A stretch of DNA of 64,000 bases, taken from JAHDNZ01 sp036721855. GTDB lineage: Bacteria > Bacillota > DTU065. The DNA lies in the NCBI GenBank assembly GCA_036721855.1, contig DAIMKF010000004.1:1-64000 (forward strand). The letters are read 5' to 3'. This document shows positions 29,585 to 40,284 of this stretch, piece by piece; position 1 is the stretch's first letter, and every line of letters begins with the position of its first letter. Under the pieces are notes generated by a model. That model did not search any database. It was not told where the DNA came from and worked only from the letters and a program-made list of their open reading frames with translations. The position numbers were made by a program, and so were the translations under genes.

Positions 29585-29640
29585 TGTTTGTATTTTTATC
29601 TATCTTTTGACTATCCCTACTAAAGTTTTGGGCAATAAGG

Positions 29641-30901
29641 TCAGGTATTATTTTCTCTAGTCCAAGAAGTTTTTATTATGAAATCTTGCATGGCCTCAAA
29701 CATCCTCTCAAAGCTTTCTATACTAGCCGGACTGTGCGGATTATCGGGAAAAAAGAGGACCTCTGGCAGATTGCCCAGTTATTTATGGCCTTAATATTCT
29801 GCGACGGATAGACGGCTTGGTCTTAGCCGGAATAGACAATTGAAATCGGCGCTTTGAGTCTGTCAGCAAACTAGAAGGAGACATGACCTTGGCAAGTTCA
29901 GTATAAGGAAGTGGAGCCACACATAAATGGGAGGCTGGTACGACCTCTTTTTGCATCAATTCATCACCTAAATCAGTCCAGTCCCAGAGACCCATTTGTG
30001 GCATAGCTACCTTGTATAATTCAGGATGAGTCACTGCCTGATAAAAGGAAGAATAACCGCCGTAGGAGTGACCCATTATCCCTATCCTTTTAGGATCGGT
30101 AATTCCTATCTTAATAGCCCAGTTGGCTTCATCCAAGATGTCTTTTTGGGCTAAAAGCTGTCTCTGCTTGCAGAATCAGTATATTCATTGCCAAACCCTA
30201 AAGAAAAGCGGAAGTTAACCGATAAAACAGCTATGCCGAGGTTAGCTGCTAAAAGGGTTTGGGGGTTAGGGGTCCAGGAAAAACGCAGTGTCGAACCGCC
30301 GTGAACATTAATTAGCAGAGGGAGATTTTACGGCCTCTTACCCAAAGATATGGTCAGATAACCATAGACTGTAGCTCCGTCACTGGCTTTAAAAGAAACC
30401 GGATAGCTGTGAGCAATCTGATTTGTGGGGATCAAAGGCTTAGAAACCTCGCTAACTTGTCCGGTTTTGGTATTATACAGGCTGTAGATGCCAAGATCTC
30501 TGTCCTCTAAGTGTTTAAGCAAGAAATAAGTATAATCTGAAGTTACCAGCATCGGATATTGAAATTGCCCGGTTTTTAAGTTACCTCGTTCATAATATCG
30601 GCTAGTTTGTCATCTAGGACAACTAATCTTAGCTTGTCATCTACATAGTAAGTTGCCAGTAGCTTTCTGTTTGTGGAATCAAAAAGATCAGGCAACTGCA
30701 TGCCCATTAAAACTTAGTAAGTTCTACTGCCACATCGGAGTGGGGATTTTGATAGATTACCTTACGGGTTAATGAAATAGGATCGACTTCGTAAAGAGTT
30801 ACATAGTTATCATAGCAGTTTGCCTGGACCTGTATTTTGGACAGTAAGATCAACAAAATAAAACAGCAGATAACCTTTGTTCTTGCAAGGCTGCTTTTCA
30901 T
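29641..30901 (-). pseudogene. S9 family prolyl oligopeptidase-like protein, multiply broken
   Basis: The reverse strand carries all parts of a secreted S9 peptidase in several phases. A signal peptide (MKSSLARTKVICCFILLILL, 30901-30707) comes first, then beta-propeller pieces (30552-30328) and the start of the alpha/beta hydrolase domain in another phase (PLLINVHGGSTLRFSW). The nucleophile elbow (KRIGIMGHSYGGYSSFYQAV) follows, and a C-terminal part (FADRLKAPISIVYSG, stop, DQAVYP) ends at 29641 with ESFERMFEAMQDFIIKTSW. The propeller is far shorter than usual, so large deletions as well as at least four frameshifts or stops have occurred. A dead gene. Confidence 0.85.
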
Positions 30902-31215
30902 AAGCTACCCTCTATCTGCGTAAGTTTTCAATATTTACAAGAACTTCCTCCACTATAAGAAAATATATTTAAACTATCGCCTTCAGTAATAAGGTAATGG
31001 GAATATAAAAAATACAGATTTAACACCCCTTATCTCCTTTTAATTAACATTTAAGTACCTCTACGTTTTCGGGCAAAACTGAGTCTTCTTATTAAGCTAG
31101 CTAGCAATCTCAAAGATTTTTCTTGCATTACGGTAGGCAATATATTTTTGCCTTATGTCCTAAGTGACTTTATGTAATAGAGCTAGATATTTAAATAACT
31201 ATCTCCTCTTAACCC
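30902..31215. other. Intergenic region, no gene recognised
   Basis: About 310 AT-rich bases between the helicase gene and the S9 relic. Nothing beyond the relic's ribosome site (AGAGGG) stands out. Confidence 0.4.
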
Positions 31216-33039
31216 TCACTCGCTGCCAGCTCTTGCTGCTTGACTAACCTTTGATGGGATTAAACGCAAAAATCGGCTTGGAGTGCGAGATTTATACATA
31301 TCTTCCCTATAATAACTTAAAAACAGCTGCTTTTTCGCCCTGGTAAGGCCTACATAAAAAACTCTACGCTCCTCAAGTTCCCTTTTCTCAATAATAGCAT
31401 AATAATTAGGAAACTCTTTTTCTGTCAAACCAGGCATAAAGACAATCTGAAATTCCAAACCTTTAGCCTGATGAATTGTTATCACGGCCACTCTTTCTTC
31501 TATATCAATGCGATCAATGTTTTTTGCCAGAGAGGCAAACTTTAAAATGGCATCTAAAGCTGTAACCGGATGAAGTTTAGGATCGTCTTTATCAATAAAG
31601 GTTTGCATTAACTCATCGAGACTAGCCATTTGCTGGCAGTTTTTATAGAGTTCAAGTAAGCCACTTTCCTGCAAGATTATTTCTAGAAGGTCATAAGGCC
31701 TGGTTTCTTTTAACAGCTTTTTCCATCTGGCTATTTGCAAGGCTAAAGGTCTAAAAAGCTTGGCATAGCATCTAACCATTTCTTGTCTTGGTGGTGCTGT
31801 TTTTTTGATTAGTGGCCTAAGATATTTTAATAAATCAAGGGTGGCTTCGATATCGGCGCTAGCTTTATGTAACGGTTTATGAGGCAGATTTAGTAAAGCA
31901 GCTAAATCTTGCAGGCGATAACTTGAGGATTCCAAAAAACGTTTAGCAATGATAAGAGTATCATAATAAGCTTGATACTTGAAAGAATAACCCTGTCGAT
32001 AAGACGCAGCCTCAATCATTTTTAAATCGAATTTCACATTATGACCTACTAAAACGCTGTTTGCACAAAATTGATAAAAATCGCTTAGGACCAGCCTAAC
32101 ATCTTCGCCATTTTGCTTAAGATAATTATCGGAAAAACCGTGAATATAAAAACTATCACCCACCAGCCTACTTGGCTTAATAAACCTATGAAACTTTTCG
32201 ACCACACTTCCGTTTAGGATTTTATAAGCCGCCAGCTCTACTATTTCATCTACTTTAGGATCCAAGCCGGTGGTTTCGCAGTCAAAAACTATAATGGATC
32301 CGCTTTCTAAAGCCTTGAGCAAAATAGCATAAGGGTCATCTAATAATAACGTCGTCACTGAACCAAAATCAGCCAAACGCAGACCGGTTTTTTCTGCATC
32401 CTCGATCATATCGATCACAGCATTTGTAATATTATACCCGGAACTTCTTAATAGGCGTCTAAAGCTAGGCTGATCCTCTGGGTTTAGAAGAAATCGCAGA
32501 TAAGAAAGACAATCTTTAACTTCCTTGCGTTGAAAGAATTGATACTTCTCGGCATCTAGGTGTGGTACACCATTGCTTTCTAAAGCTTTAGAAACAACTG
32601 TGGCCCTTTTATTGGAACGAGTTAGTACCCCAATTTCGCTATATTTAACCCCTTTTTGATGCAGATGCTTTATTTCTTGAGCGATCCAGGTAGCTTCATT
32701 AAACTCGTTAATTAAGCCTTTTATGATAATTGGCGGGCCAACCTCAACTTTTGATGTTGGTTTTGGTAGAGCATTACGACTATAGGTAGATACTACAGCA
32801 CAAGCAGCTTCTATTAGTGTTTTGGTTGAACGGTGATTTTCGTCAAAGTTAATAGTGAGGTGATCCGGAAATTCTTGTGCGTACCGCTGAATCACTTTTT
32901 GGGGTGTGGAACCTCGCCATTCATAAATTGTTTGATCAAAATCCCCGCACAAAACTAAATTATTGCCATGTTTGGCCAATAAGGAGATCACATTGTACTC
33001 AGCCAGATGGGTGTCTTGCATTTCATCGACTTGAATCAT
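31216..33039 (-). pseudogene. UvrD/Rep-type helicase with inserted DnaQ-like exonuclease, C-terminal part
   Basis: Continuation, in the same reading frame, of the helicase that begins at 33720. It holds Walker B (VDEMQDT), motif III (LCGDFDQTIYEWRGS), motif IV (FDENHRS), motif V (TIHQAKGLEFQIVFMPGL) and motif VI (RRVFYVGLTRAKK). Between motifs IV and V lies a complete DEDDh exonuclease: ExoI IIVFDCETTGLDP, ExoII LVGHNVKFDLKMI, ExoIII HKASADIEATLDLLK. A helicase with an embedded 3'-5' exonuclease suggests a repair or recombination role. The ATG at 33039 has no ribosome site and sits within the Walker B strand, so independent translation is unlikely. Confidence 0.85.
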
Positions 33040-33048
33040 TAAATACCG

Positions 33049-33720
33049 TTACTCAGCTTTAACCATAGGATTGGTTTTAAGAGCCTGGTTAACCACAGCT
33101 ATTAAATCGGCAAAATCCAATGCACTGTTAGCTCGCAGTTGATTTTGATATAAATGAAACGCCAGTAAGAAATCTTCAGGTTTAATTGTTCCCAAAGGCA
33201 GCATCTCATCGATTTTGTAATTTTGAAACAAGGTGTTAATCTTATCTTCTGGTAATAATAAAAAGTCTGTCAGTTTAAGGCTAGAAATTAAATCTTTGGC
33301 ATCATCATCATCAAAGATACCAAAATCTTGCGGTACCCCTACCCTTTTGGCACTCTGATACAAAACTTGAGCACAAAAGCCATGAAAGGTTTTAATAACC
33401 ACTTGATGGGCCTTTGTGGGGCAATATTTTTTTATGCGTTCTCGCATCTCTTCAGCGGCTCGATTAGTAAAAGTTACACAAAGAATCCTCTCCGGTGGTA
33501 TACCGTTTTCAATAGCCTTGCTGACCCGAAGGGCTAAAGAAAACGTTTTACCGGTACCGACACAGGCTTGCAGCAAAATATTTTTGTCCCAATTGTCTAT
33601 AAACCTCTGTTGTCTTTCTGTCGGCTCAACTAGGCTAGGCATTGAATAACCTCCATAATTAAAATTGGTAACTGTAAAAGGAATCTCTCCTTGGAAAAGA
33701 CTTTCCTTTTGTTTCTCCAC
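33049..33720 (-). pseudogene. UvrD/Rep-type helicase, N-terminal part ending at an in-frame TAA
   Basis: GTG start at 33720 with AGAGGTT upstream. The 223-residue segment contains the Q motif (TERQQRFIDNWDKNILLQ), Walker A in the form CVGTGKTFSLA, motif Ia (LCVTFTNRAAEEM) and motif Ib (VVIKTFHGFCAQVL). It stops at TAA (33049-33051) three codons before YLMIQVDEMQDT of the next segment, in the same frame. A single CAA to TAA change would explain it. Either the gene is a very young pseudogene, the base is a sequencing error, or the stop is read through. All motifs on both sides are intact. Confidence 0.85.
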
Positions 33721-34140
33721 AACTAACCTCTGGGAAAATACTTTTTTTGGCAGCTGGGAAATAAATTACTGTTGGGTAGTAATCTGTTTATTAGTGCGAA
33801 GCTTAGATACCTCTCTGGTGGTCTATCCCTTAAGTTTTTAGTAAATTAGTTAGCTAGCTATAATTATTAGTGACTATTCCAACGAAAATACCCCTAACAA
33901 TCATATACCATCTAAAAACCCTTGCTACTTTGGCATCTTTTTCATTTATACACCTCCCTCCTAATTTAACTGTTGATATATATAAAATTCCATTCTTATC
34001 TAGCTATACCTTTATAATAGCTATACTAAGTATTTAGCCAAATAATCGGTCTCTTTGATCTTTATGCTTGATTTTAGCTAAACAAAAAGGAGCGAAAAAA
34101 GCTTGCGCGAAAGAAACTAATATAAGGGGTGAGCTGCTAT
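33721..34140. other. Divergent intergenic region
   Basis: About 420 AT-rich bases between divergently transcribed helicase and acyltransferase genes, so promoters for both must lie here. I see no gene or RNA motif in it. Confidence 0.4.
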
Positions 34141-35175
34141 ATGAACCAAAAGCTATTTCAGTTCAATGCTTCCCAAAGCTTGGCCATTTCTGTGATTAGA
34201 GCTATTGCAACCTTAATGATAATCTCTTGTCATGTCATGCAAGGTTATAACCACTTCTTAGCCTGGTGGTTTAATGTGGGTGTTCACATCTTTTTGTTTA
34301 TGTCTGGATTTTTGCTAGCCCACTTAGACTATACCAACAAGTTTTTTTATCTCAAAAAAAGACTTAAGAGGATTCTAATCCCTTATTGGCTTTTTCTGCT
34401 TTTAGCATTGCCTCTCTTATATTATTATACCGGCAGTCTAAAGATCAGCTTAAAACAAATTCCTAAGTATCTAATCGGAACTATCGGATTTAATATAAAC
34501 GTGGCTGGGATAGAACACCTCTGGTTTTTATCTCTTATTATTTACTGTTATGTTGTGGCAATTTTTTTAAGTTATCTTAGAAATATCTCTTGCAGGTTAA
34601 GTGCAGGTGTTTTTTATCTTGGTTTGGGTTTTCTCTTTTTTATATTACACCGACTGGAAACAGCCACTTGGCTACCCTTTTCATATGCAGCTGGGATAGC
34701 CACCTTTGTCTTGGCTTTCTTTATTTCCTCTCGCTATCAAGGGCAAATCCCTAGAAAACTTGCTATCGGACTGGGGCTTACTACCGCAGTAACTACCCTT
34801 ATTAGAATCTACTTTGAACACCTCTCCCCCATAAATAGACTCCCTGTAAGATATGTTCCCTGGTCAAAATTCTTTTTAGGAAGCTTTTTGTTTGTTGTAA
34901 TGTATTTACTGTTTTCCAAGATTAACTGGGAAGCCCTCCCCAAAACAGCCACAGCTTTAAGGACTCTTCCTAATTATTCTTATGAAATATACATAACCCA
35001 CCAAATTTTTATTTTAGGACCGTTTTCTCTGCTTAACTTGACATATCTAAAAATATTAAACCTCCTAATAATAGCCGTTTTAATCACTGTTAGTGCTGTT
35101 TTTTTGAAGTGGTTAAGTGAACTGATTCTTTTGAAACTCACCCCGCAAAAACAATCGATATCAAAACAAATGTAG
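34141..35175 (+). CDS. Membrane acyltransferase (acyltransferase 3 family)
   Basis: A 344-residue integral membrane protein with about ten hydrophobic segments. The N-terminal ISVIRAIATLMIISCHVM, with an R-A-x-A-x-x-x-x-x-x-x-H arrangement, and FMSGFLLAHLDYTNKFFYLKKRLKRILIPYW split by a basic loop are the signature of OafA/YrhL/NodX-type O-acyltransferases. These acetylate sugars of cell-surface polysaccharides. ATG at 34141 is favoured because AAGGGGTGAG lies just upstream; the GTG at 34129 lies in that site. It stands alone, so its glycan target is unknown. Confidence 0.88.
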   Translation: MNQKLFQFNASQSLAISVIRAIATLMIISCHVMQGYNHFLAWWFNVGVHIFLFMSGFLLAHLDYTNKFFYLKKRLKRILIPYWLFLLLALPLLYYYTGSLKISLKQIPKYLIGTIGFNINVAGIEHLWFLSLIIYCYVVAIFLSYLRNISCRLSAGVFYLGLGFLFFILHRLETATWLPFSYAAGIATFVLAFFISSRYQGQIPRKLAIGLGLTTAVTTLIRIYFEHLSPINRLPVRYVPWSKFFLGSFLFVVMYLLFSKINWEALPKTATALRTLPNYSYEIYITHQIFILGPFSLLNLTYLKILNLLIIAVLITVSAVFLKWLSELILLKLTPQKQSISKQM

Positions 35176-35331
35176 GCAAAAACTACCTCGTTTTTGCAAA
35201 GATTATCCTACGCCTTGTCTACCTCATTTGTTGACCAAAAAGTTTCCCACAGCCTTTTTAATAAAAAAACTAACAGGAATAGCCTATTGATAAAGGAATA
35301 TAAACAATAGCCTTAAAAAGGAGGAGATAGT

Positions 35332-36618
35332 GTGTGGTGTAAAAAATACTTTTCCAAAGCGTTTTGTATTTTACTCGTCCTAATTCTAGCTACTGGGGTT
35401 TTTGCAGAAAAGATTACTGTTTGGGTTTGGTATGACGGAACTTTAGGACAAATCCTTAGGCAAATGGTAAAAGAAGACTTTGAAGCCAAAACTGGGATTC
35501 AAGTGGAATTTCAGAGTGCACCTGTAGCCGATATAACCACTAAGTTGCTACTTGCGGTTATAGGTAATGATGCTCCTGATGTTGTTGAACTTTTTTCCAA
35601 CCAAATTGTTGAACTAGGTGTGCGTGGAGCTTTACAAAAAATCAATAATATGCCTAATTTTAATAAGGTTCTAGAGCAAATGCACCCAGGACTTATGAGG
35701 CAACTAACCTATAAGAATTCTGTTTTTGCTCTACCCGGTGAGGTTAATTGGACTTGGTCATACTATCGCACCGATATTCTTAAAGAAATTGGCGCGGAAT
35801 TTCCCAAAACTTGGGATGAACTAAAAAATTTGTCCGTTAAATTAAAAGCTAGAAATATGGATATCTATTATGACTACCAGGGTGACGAAGCTGCACGTAC
35901 AACAACAAGATTCCTGCCGTTTGTTTTTCAAAGAGGTACCGATATCTATACAACAGACGGTACCGCTTCCAATTTAGATCATCCTCTGATTATTGAAGCG
36001 TTTAAAGAATTCATCTCTTTATTTAAAGATTATAAATTTCCTTTAGAAGATCCCGGGTACCAGACCTTTACCGATGGCTCTACCCCTATTCAAATCTATC
36101 AAAACTGGTATTACTCAAGGTTCTATGTCGCACCTCAGATCGAAGGCAACTGGGATATCGCTCAGATGCCAGGTCACAAGAAAAAAGATGGTTCAATTGA
36201 TCATACTAATACAGGCAAGATGCTTACCTGGGCCATTACCTCTAGTTCTAAAAAGAAAGAGGCGGCTTGGAAGTTTTTAGAGTGGGTGGTTTCCCCACAG
36301 TTTATAGGTAAATTTTCTAAGCTCGCCTTAGAAACCCCATCGAAATGGCATCTCTTTTTTTCAACCAGAGATTCTATTGATAAATCTGTTTTTCCTGTAG
36401 AACAACTGGATGTGGCTCGAAAAGCTTTAGCTGCTTGTAAGATGCAAAGGGCAGTTGTAGGAGGCTATGTTGCCGATCGCTATATTGACTTTGCTTTTTC
36501 CAGTGTTCTTTTTCAAAATGCCCGTCCTGAAGATGCACTTATAAAAGCTGCAAAGGATTCCACACAAGAGATTCAAAGAAAGTTAAAAGAATTCAGCAAA
36601 TATATTGCCAAGTTATAA
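35332..36618 (+). CDS. ABC transporter sugar-type solute-binding protein 2 (orphan)
   Basis: A 428-residue family 1 solute-binding protein. GTG start with AGGAGGAG upstream. The signal peptide (KAFCILLVLILATGVFA) ends in an F-A site before EKITVWVWYDG, with no lipobox. It shares most of its architecture with the protein at 8840: GNDAPDVVELFSNQIVELGV, FALPGEVNWTWSYYRTDI, KKKEAAWKFLEWVVSP and a C-terminal helix AAKDSTQEIQRKLKEF. No permease or ATPase gene is adjacent, so it must use a transporter encoded elsewhere. A sugar ligand is inferred from family and the surrounding glycan genes. Confidence 0.88.
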   Translation: MWCKKYFSKAFCILLVLILATGVFAEKITVWVWYDGTLGQILRQMVKEDFEAKTGIQVEFQSAPVADITTKLLLAVIGNDAPDVVELFSNQIVELGVRGALQKINNMPNFNKVLEQMHPGLMRQLTYKNSVFALPGEVNWTWSYYRTDILKEIGAEFPKTWDELKNLSVKLKARNMDIYYDYQGDEAARTTTRFLPFVFQRGTDIYTTDGTASNLDHPLIIEAFKEFISLFKDYKFPLEDPGYQTFTDGSTPIQIYQNWYYSRFYVAPQIEGNWDIAQMPGHKKKDGSIDHTNTGKMLTWAITSSSKKKEAAWKFLEWVVSPQFIGKFSKLALETPSKWHLFFSTRDSIDKSVFPVEQLDVARKALAACKMQRAVVGGYVADRYIDFAFSSVLFQNARPEDALIKAAKDSTQEIQRKLKEFSKYIAKL

Positions 36619-36735
36619 GGGGAAAAATGCTAGAAGATTAATGTTAGTTGCATCATTTTTTCCTAATTTGACGCCACCATCTTCTTAGGCTTTGATCTCC
36701 AAGCGTGCGCTAAGTAGAAAAATTTATGGCCAATA

Positions 36736-36775
36736 TTTAAGGAAGCCTTTGGTTTATACCGCCGGCTTCCTTAAA
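36736..36775. terminator. Hairpin between convergent genes
   Basis: TTTAAGGAAGCC and GGCTTCCTTAAA make a perfect 12-bp stem between solute-binding protein 2 and the phosphoesterase gene, which converge here. It probably ends both transcripts. Confidence 0.7.
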
Positions 36776-36804
36776 TTTGTGAGGTTATTAAGTTTGTTTT
36801 GATT

Positions 36805-39800
36805 TTATTTTTTAGTCATAATGGCTAGACGTTTTATGGCAACCGGTCCCGGAACAGCATTTATCATCATCGTTATTTCTAGAGGCTGGGTCAGATCAAA
36901 ACGATATTTCTTAAAGGCTTCGGTAATATCAAAGACACCATTAAATCTACCTGGACCACCATCAGATTCTATATTGCCCAAACCCTCAATAACATAGTTG
37001 AGACGGAAATTGATTGTTCTGTTTTTCTGTTTTACAACCGGATATAAAACCCAGGAGCTGGAAGCATCGATATCTAGGTAGAGATAGACTTTACCATCTA
37101 CCGGAGTAATTGTAACAGGGCTGGTATTGTATTTCATCTGTGGCCAACCGTTTGGAGCATCAGAGGTCTTTTCTATTCTTAGCCCACTTTCTGTTTTTGT
37201 AGCCAAAAGATAAGAACCTGTAGCGTTAAGCTTTACCGGACCATTGGAGTTAACCCAGTTATCCAGATCCAGATGGTATTCATATAAAACCTGCAAATCA
37301 TCGGGATCGAGTGTTTTCTCCCCTTTGGTTTGTAAAGCGGTTTTAGCCACAAAGAGATCGTAATACACCTTGGCCGTTTGGTCCTCGCTCGGATTAGAAA
37401 AAGCCAAAATTGCCTCGGCTGCTCTTAGACTGCTCTCAAAATTGACAAAAGAATCCTTAAGGTAGTCTGCTCTGTCCAAGGCTTTAGCTTTAGCTACTAA
37501 AACCTTAAGATTATAAAGATCGGCCGGAGTTAACAGAGTTTCAGGATTTTTGGGCTTAGCCAGATTAAATTGCAGGGGGACTGTATATACACTGCCGCTA
37601 GAGGTGGAAATAGCTGCCACCAAGGCCTCAGCGCTACCGGTATACCGGCTTTGATAGGTCTTACCTCCTTCAAGTACTATAGTTTCTATCTCGCCGCCTA
37701 ATTCTACTGCCGCAAAAGCATAAGTGGTTAGCTGGCGTTTTGGGGGTTGGAAGTCTACGGTTATTTCAAACTCATCCCGCAGGCCAAAGGGGTTTTTACC
37801 TCCTGTCACAGGAGAAAAGGTCTTAGTCTTAACCAGATTGCCTGAAAAAGTCATGGAGCGGAGATAGCCTTCTCCGTTGCAATCCGGGACACTTCCCTGG
37901 TAGTGCCTATTGCCGTTATAATAAGAATTAGGCATCAGCTGAATAAACTGATAGTCGGAAAGTATTTCATAAATGACACGACTGCCAATTTTCTTTTCTA
38001 ACTTAATACTGCCATGGTTGTGACCACATAAAACCAGTTTAACATTTTCATTGGGAAGAACAATTTCGTTGTAGATCTCTTTAGCCCGCGAGTTGGTATC
38101 ATAGCCGCCGGTGGTAGCTGAAAGATACTGATGGGTACAGATGATAGCGTTGCGATGGCTGTACCGCTGCAGTATCTGATTGGCCCAGGCAATTGTCTCG
38201 GGTGTTCCTTCCACGCCGTAGCCTAAATATATAACAACGAGATCGTGATTGCCGATGGTCACCAAATCATAATGACAAGCATTGTTATTTAAACTGCCTC
38301 CATAATAAGGTTGGGTGCGGTAGCGATCGGCACCGAAGTATTGAGAGAAAAGGCTGTAATCCATCGAAGGGTAGTTGCCGGTATCATGGTTTCCTGTCAC
38401 CACACCGCTTGGTACACCCACACCTTCGGCATAATTAATAGCCTTATCGGCTATCTCCCACTGATTTTTGGCCAGTGGACTGCTAGGAGCATCATCTACC
38501 AAATCCCCGGTATTGATAAGATAGCCTATATTCCCTTTTAAATACTCCTCGGCTGCATATTGGTACATCTGATCATAGAATCTATTTAGATCAGAAAACT
38601 TGGTGTAATGCTGGGGATCTGTAATCCACAAGAGGATATCGCTTCCATTAGTGAGATAATCTGTAACGGCCATAACCTGGAGCCTGCCCTCTTTGGCGTA
38701 ACTGTCAAGATCTACCTCCGCCAAAAGATTAACCTGGCCCCTACCTGTAGCCAGGGTATCCCAGGCTAAGGTTTTTTGATTGAACGCTTTTAAGGCCAGG
38801 CGTTCTCCTTCTATGGTTTCACCTTGGTAAGACAACTTAATACTTGAGGCCTTAACACCGTTTACATCAACATAGAAGGCATGATAAGGCATAGCTGAAA
38901 CCGCTTTGGTTGTTACACCTAAAACAGGATTTGGAATAGAAGAAGCCTGTTTTGATTGGGTTTTTAACCCATCAAAAGTACCATAGTAAGAGGTATACTC
39001 AAGCGGATTAGCTTCATAGAAAGCTACTTGGCACCTTCTATGGCTATCAGCCAACAAGGAGAAACTCCCGTCGTCAGTGGTTGAAATTCGGTAGTCGGGT
39101 ATTGCATTTTCCACGATATTAAAATAAAGACTTTGATAGATGGTATTGCCAGCCTTGTCACTGGCTTCAAAAATCAAACTATGCACACCGGGTTTAAGGT
39201 CTGTCAATTTAGTCTTTAGATTGGGAGTCTTGCCAATCTCTTGACCTTCTAAACGGGTAAGATGGGTTTTAAGACCGGTAACTTCATCACTAAAGGTTAC
39301 TTCTAAGATAAAACCGTTTTCAATGTTTTGCTGATTTATAATATTGGCAGTAACAACCGGCAAGGAATTATCAATGATTAGTTCTTTTCTAAAGACACAA
39401 CTCTCGCCCACAAAAACTTCGACCATTTGCGGACCATTTTTATAGGCTTTGGTGTCTAATTCAAAGATCGCTTCAGAATCTGGTTTTTCATAATTTAAGA
39501 GAAACTCTACTTTATAGGGAATATCAAAACGGCCTTTATCTACCGAATTGATAATCGTTTTATCGGTGGTATTGCCAGCCCAGGTATCATAACTTCCCCA
39601 GCCATCACCAACCCAGAACTTCTCATCATCTTTGAAAGGATATGGCTCATATCGCCGGATTACTTTCTCAGTTGAGCCCACGGCTTTAGCTTTATATGAG
39701 ACAAACCCATCCGGAATAACCACCCGGCCATTTGGTAGCACAAAGCGTACATTACTAAGCAGAAAGTCATCTTTGGTTTTTCCTTGATTGCCAGCTCCCT

Positions 39801-40284
39801 GACCGTGAGGTTTTTTTTCATCATAGGGACCATCGCCAAAAAAGCCGCCAATAATAACCGCAACAACGTTTTCACCGTTTTTGAATTTACTGGCTCTGAT
39901 ACCAACACCTATAGAACCGTCGCTTGGAAACCGACCGAGAAGTTTATTATTTATACTAATCTTATTGGCAGCATTGGATGTGCTATCAGTTTTAATATCC
40001 CGGCCTTCAACACCATCGCCACCTTGATATAAAAAACGGATTTCAGGTTTACAATCTTCCAAAGGATGAAGTGTCTTTCCATCTACCCTGAGAGTAAAGC
40101 TATCTCCTTCCTTACCACCTACATAAACTTGGGTAGTACCTGTAATATAGGTACACTCTTGTAAACTACAGGTATAATCGTCGGCTATAAACGAACTAGC
40201 TTCAGCGTGTGTAAAAATCATACCAATTAAAATTAGGAATAAAAAAACCGGCACTGATATCGGCCATTTCTCCGACAAACTCAT
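36805..40284 (-). CDS. Large secreted calcineurin-like metallophosphoesterase with FIVAR domain
   Basis: A 1159-residue exported protein. The signal peptide is VPVFLFLILIGMIFTHAEAS. The first 500 residues form beta-rich, Ig-like modules (TLRVDGKTLHPLEDC; PVVTANIINQQNIENGF). The metallophosphoesterase domain (about residues 540-800) shows the metal ligands WITDPQHY, INTGDLVDD, VVTGNHDTG, CTHQYL and LVLCGHNHGS. A FIVAR-type three-helix module (LKVLVAKAKALDRADYLKDS) lies around residue 920, followed by a C-terminal beta-sandwich resembling a carbohydrate-binding module. The likely substrate is an extracellular phosphate ester or nucleotide; specificity is unknown. It may stick to cell-wall or plant polysaccharide. 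Confidence 0.85.
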   Translation of the reverse strand: MSLSEKWPISVPVFLFLILIGMIFTHAEASSFIADDYTCSLQECTYITGTTQVYVGGKEGDSFTLRVDGKTLHPLEDCKPEIRFLYQGGDGVEGRDIKTDSTSNAANKISINNKLLGRFPSDGSIGVGIRASKFKNGENVVAVIIGGFFGDGPYDEKKPHGQGAGNQGKTKDDFLLSNVRFVLPNGRVVIPDGFVSYKAKAVGSTEKVIRRYEPYPFKDDEKFWVGDGWGSYDTWAGNTTDKTIINSVDKGRFDIPYKVEFLLNYEKPDSEAIFELDTKAYKNGPQMVEVFVGESCVFRKELIIDNSLPVVTANIINQQNIENGFILEVTFSDEVTGLKTHLTRLEGQEIGKTPNLKTKLTDLKPGVHSLIFEASDKAGNTIYQSLYFNIVENAIPDYRISTTDDGSFSLLADSHRRCQVAFYEANPLEYTSYYGTFDGLKTQSKQASSIPNPVLGVTTKAVSAMPYHAFYVDVNGVKASSIKLSYQGETIEGERLALKAFNQKTLAWDTLATGRGQVNLLAEVDLDSYAKEGRLQVMAVTDYLTNGSDILLWITDPQHYTKFSDLNRFYDQMYQYAAEEYLKGNIGYLINTGDLVDDAPSSPLAKNQWEIADKAINYAEGVGVPSGVVTGNHDTGNYPSMDYSLFSQYFGADRYRTQPYYGGSLNNNACHYDLVTIGNHDLVVIYLGYGVEGTPETIAWANQILQRYSHRNAIICTHQYLSATTGGYDTNSRAKEIYNEIVLPNENVKLVLCGHNHGSIKLEKKIGSRVIYEILSDYQFIQLMPNSYYNGNRHYQGSVPDCNGEGYLRSMTFSGNLVKTKTFSPVTGGKNPFGLRDEFEITVDFQPPKRQLTTYAFAAVELGGEIETIVLEGGKTYQSRYTGSAEALVAAISTSSGSVYTVPLQFNLAKPKNPETLLTPADLYNLKVLVAKAKALDRADYLKDSFVNFESSLRAAEAILAFSNPSEDQTAKVYYDLFVAKTALQTKGEKTLDPDDLQVLYEYHLDLDNWVNSNGPVKLNATGSYLLATKTESGLRIEKTSDAPNGWPQMKYNTSPVTITPVDGKVYLYLDIDASSSWVLYPVVKQKNRTINFRLNYVIEGLGNIESDGGPGRFNGVFDITEAFKKYRFDLTQPLEITMMINAVPGPVAIKRLAIMTKK

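Noticed and set aside
31216..33720. Alternative genetic code as the reason for the in-frame stop
   Set aside because: TAA, TAG and TGA all end other intact genes in the window at the expected positions, so a recoded stop is not supported.
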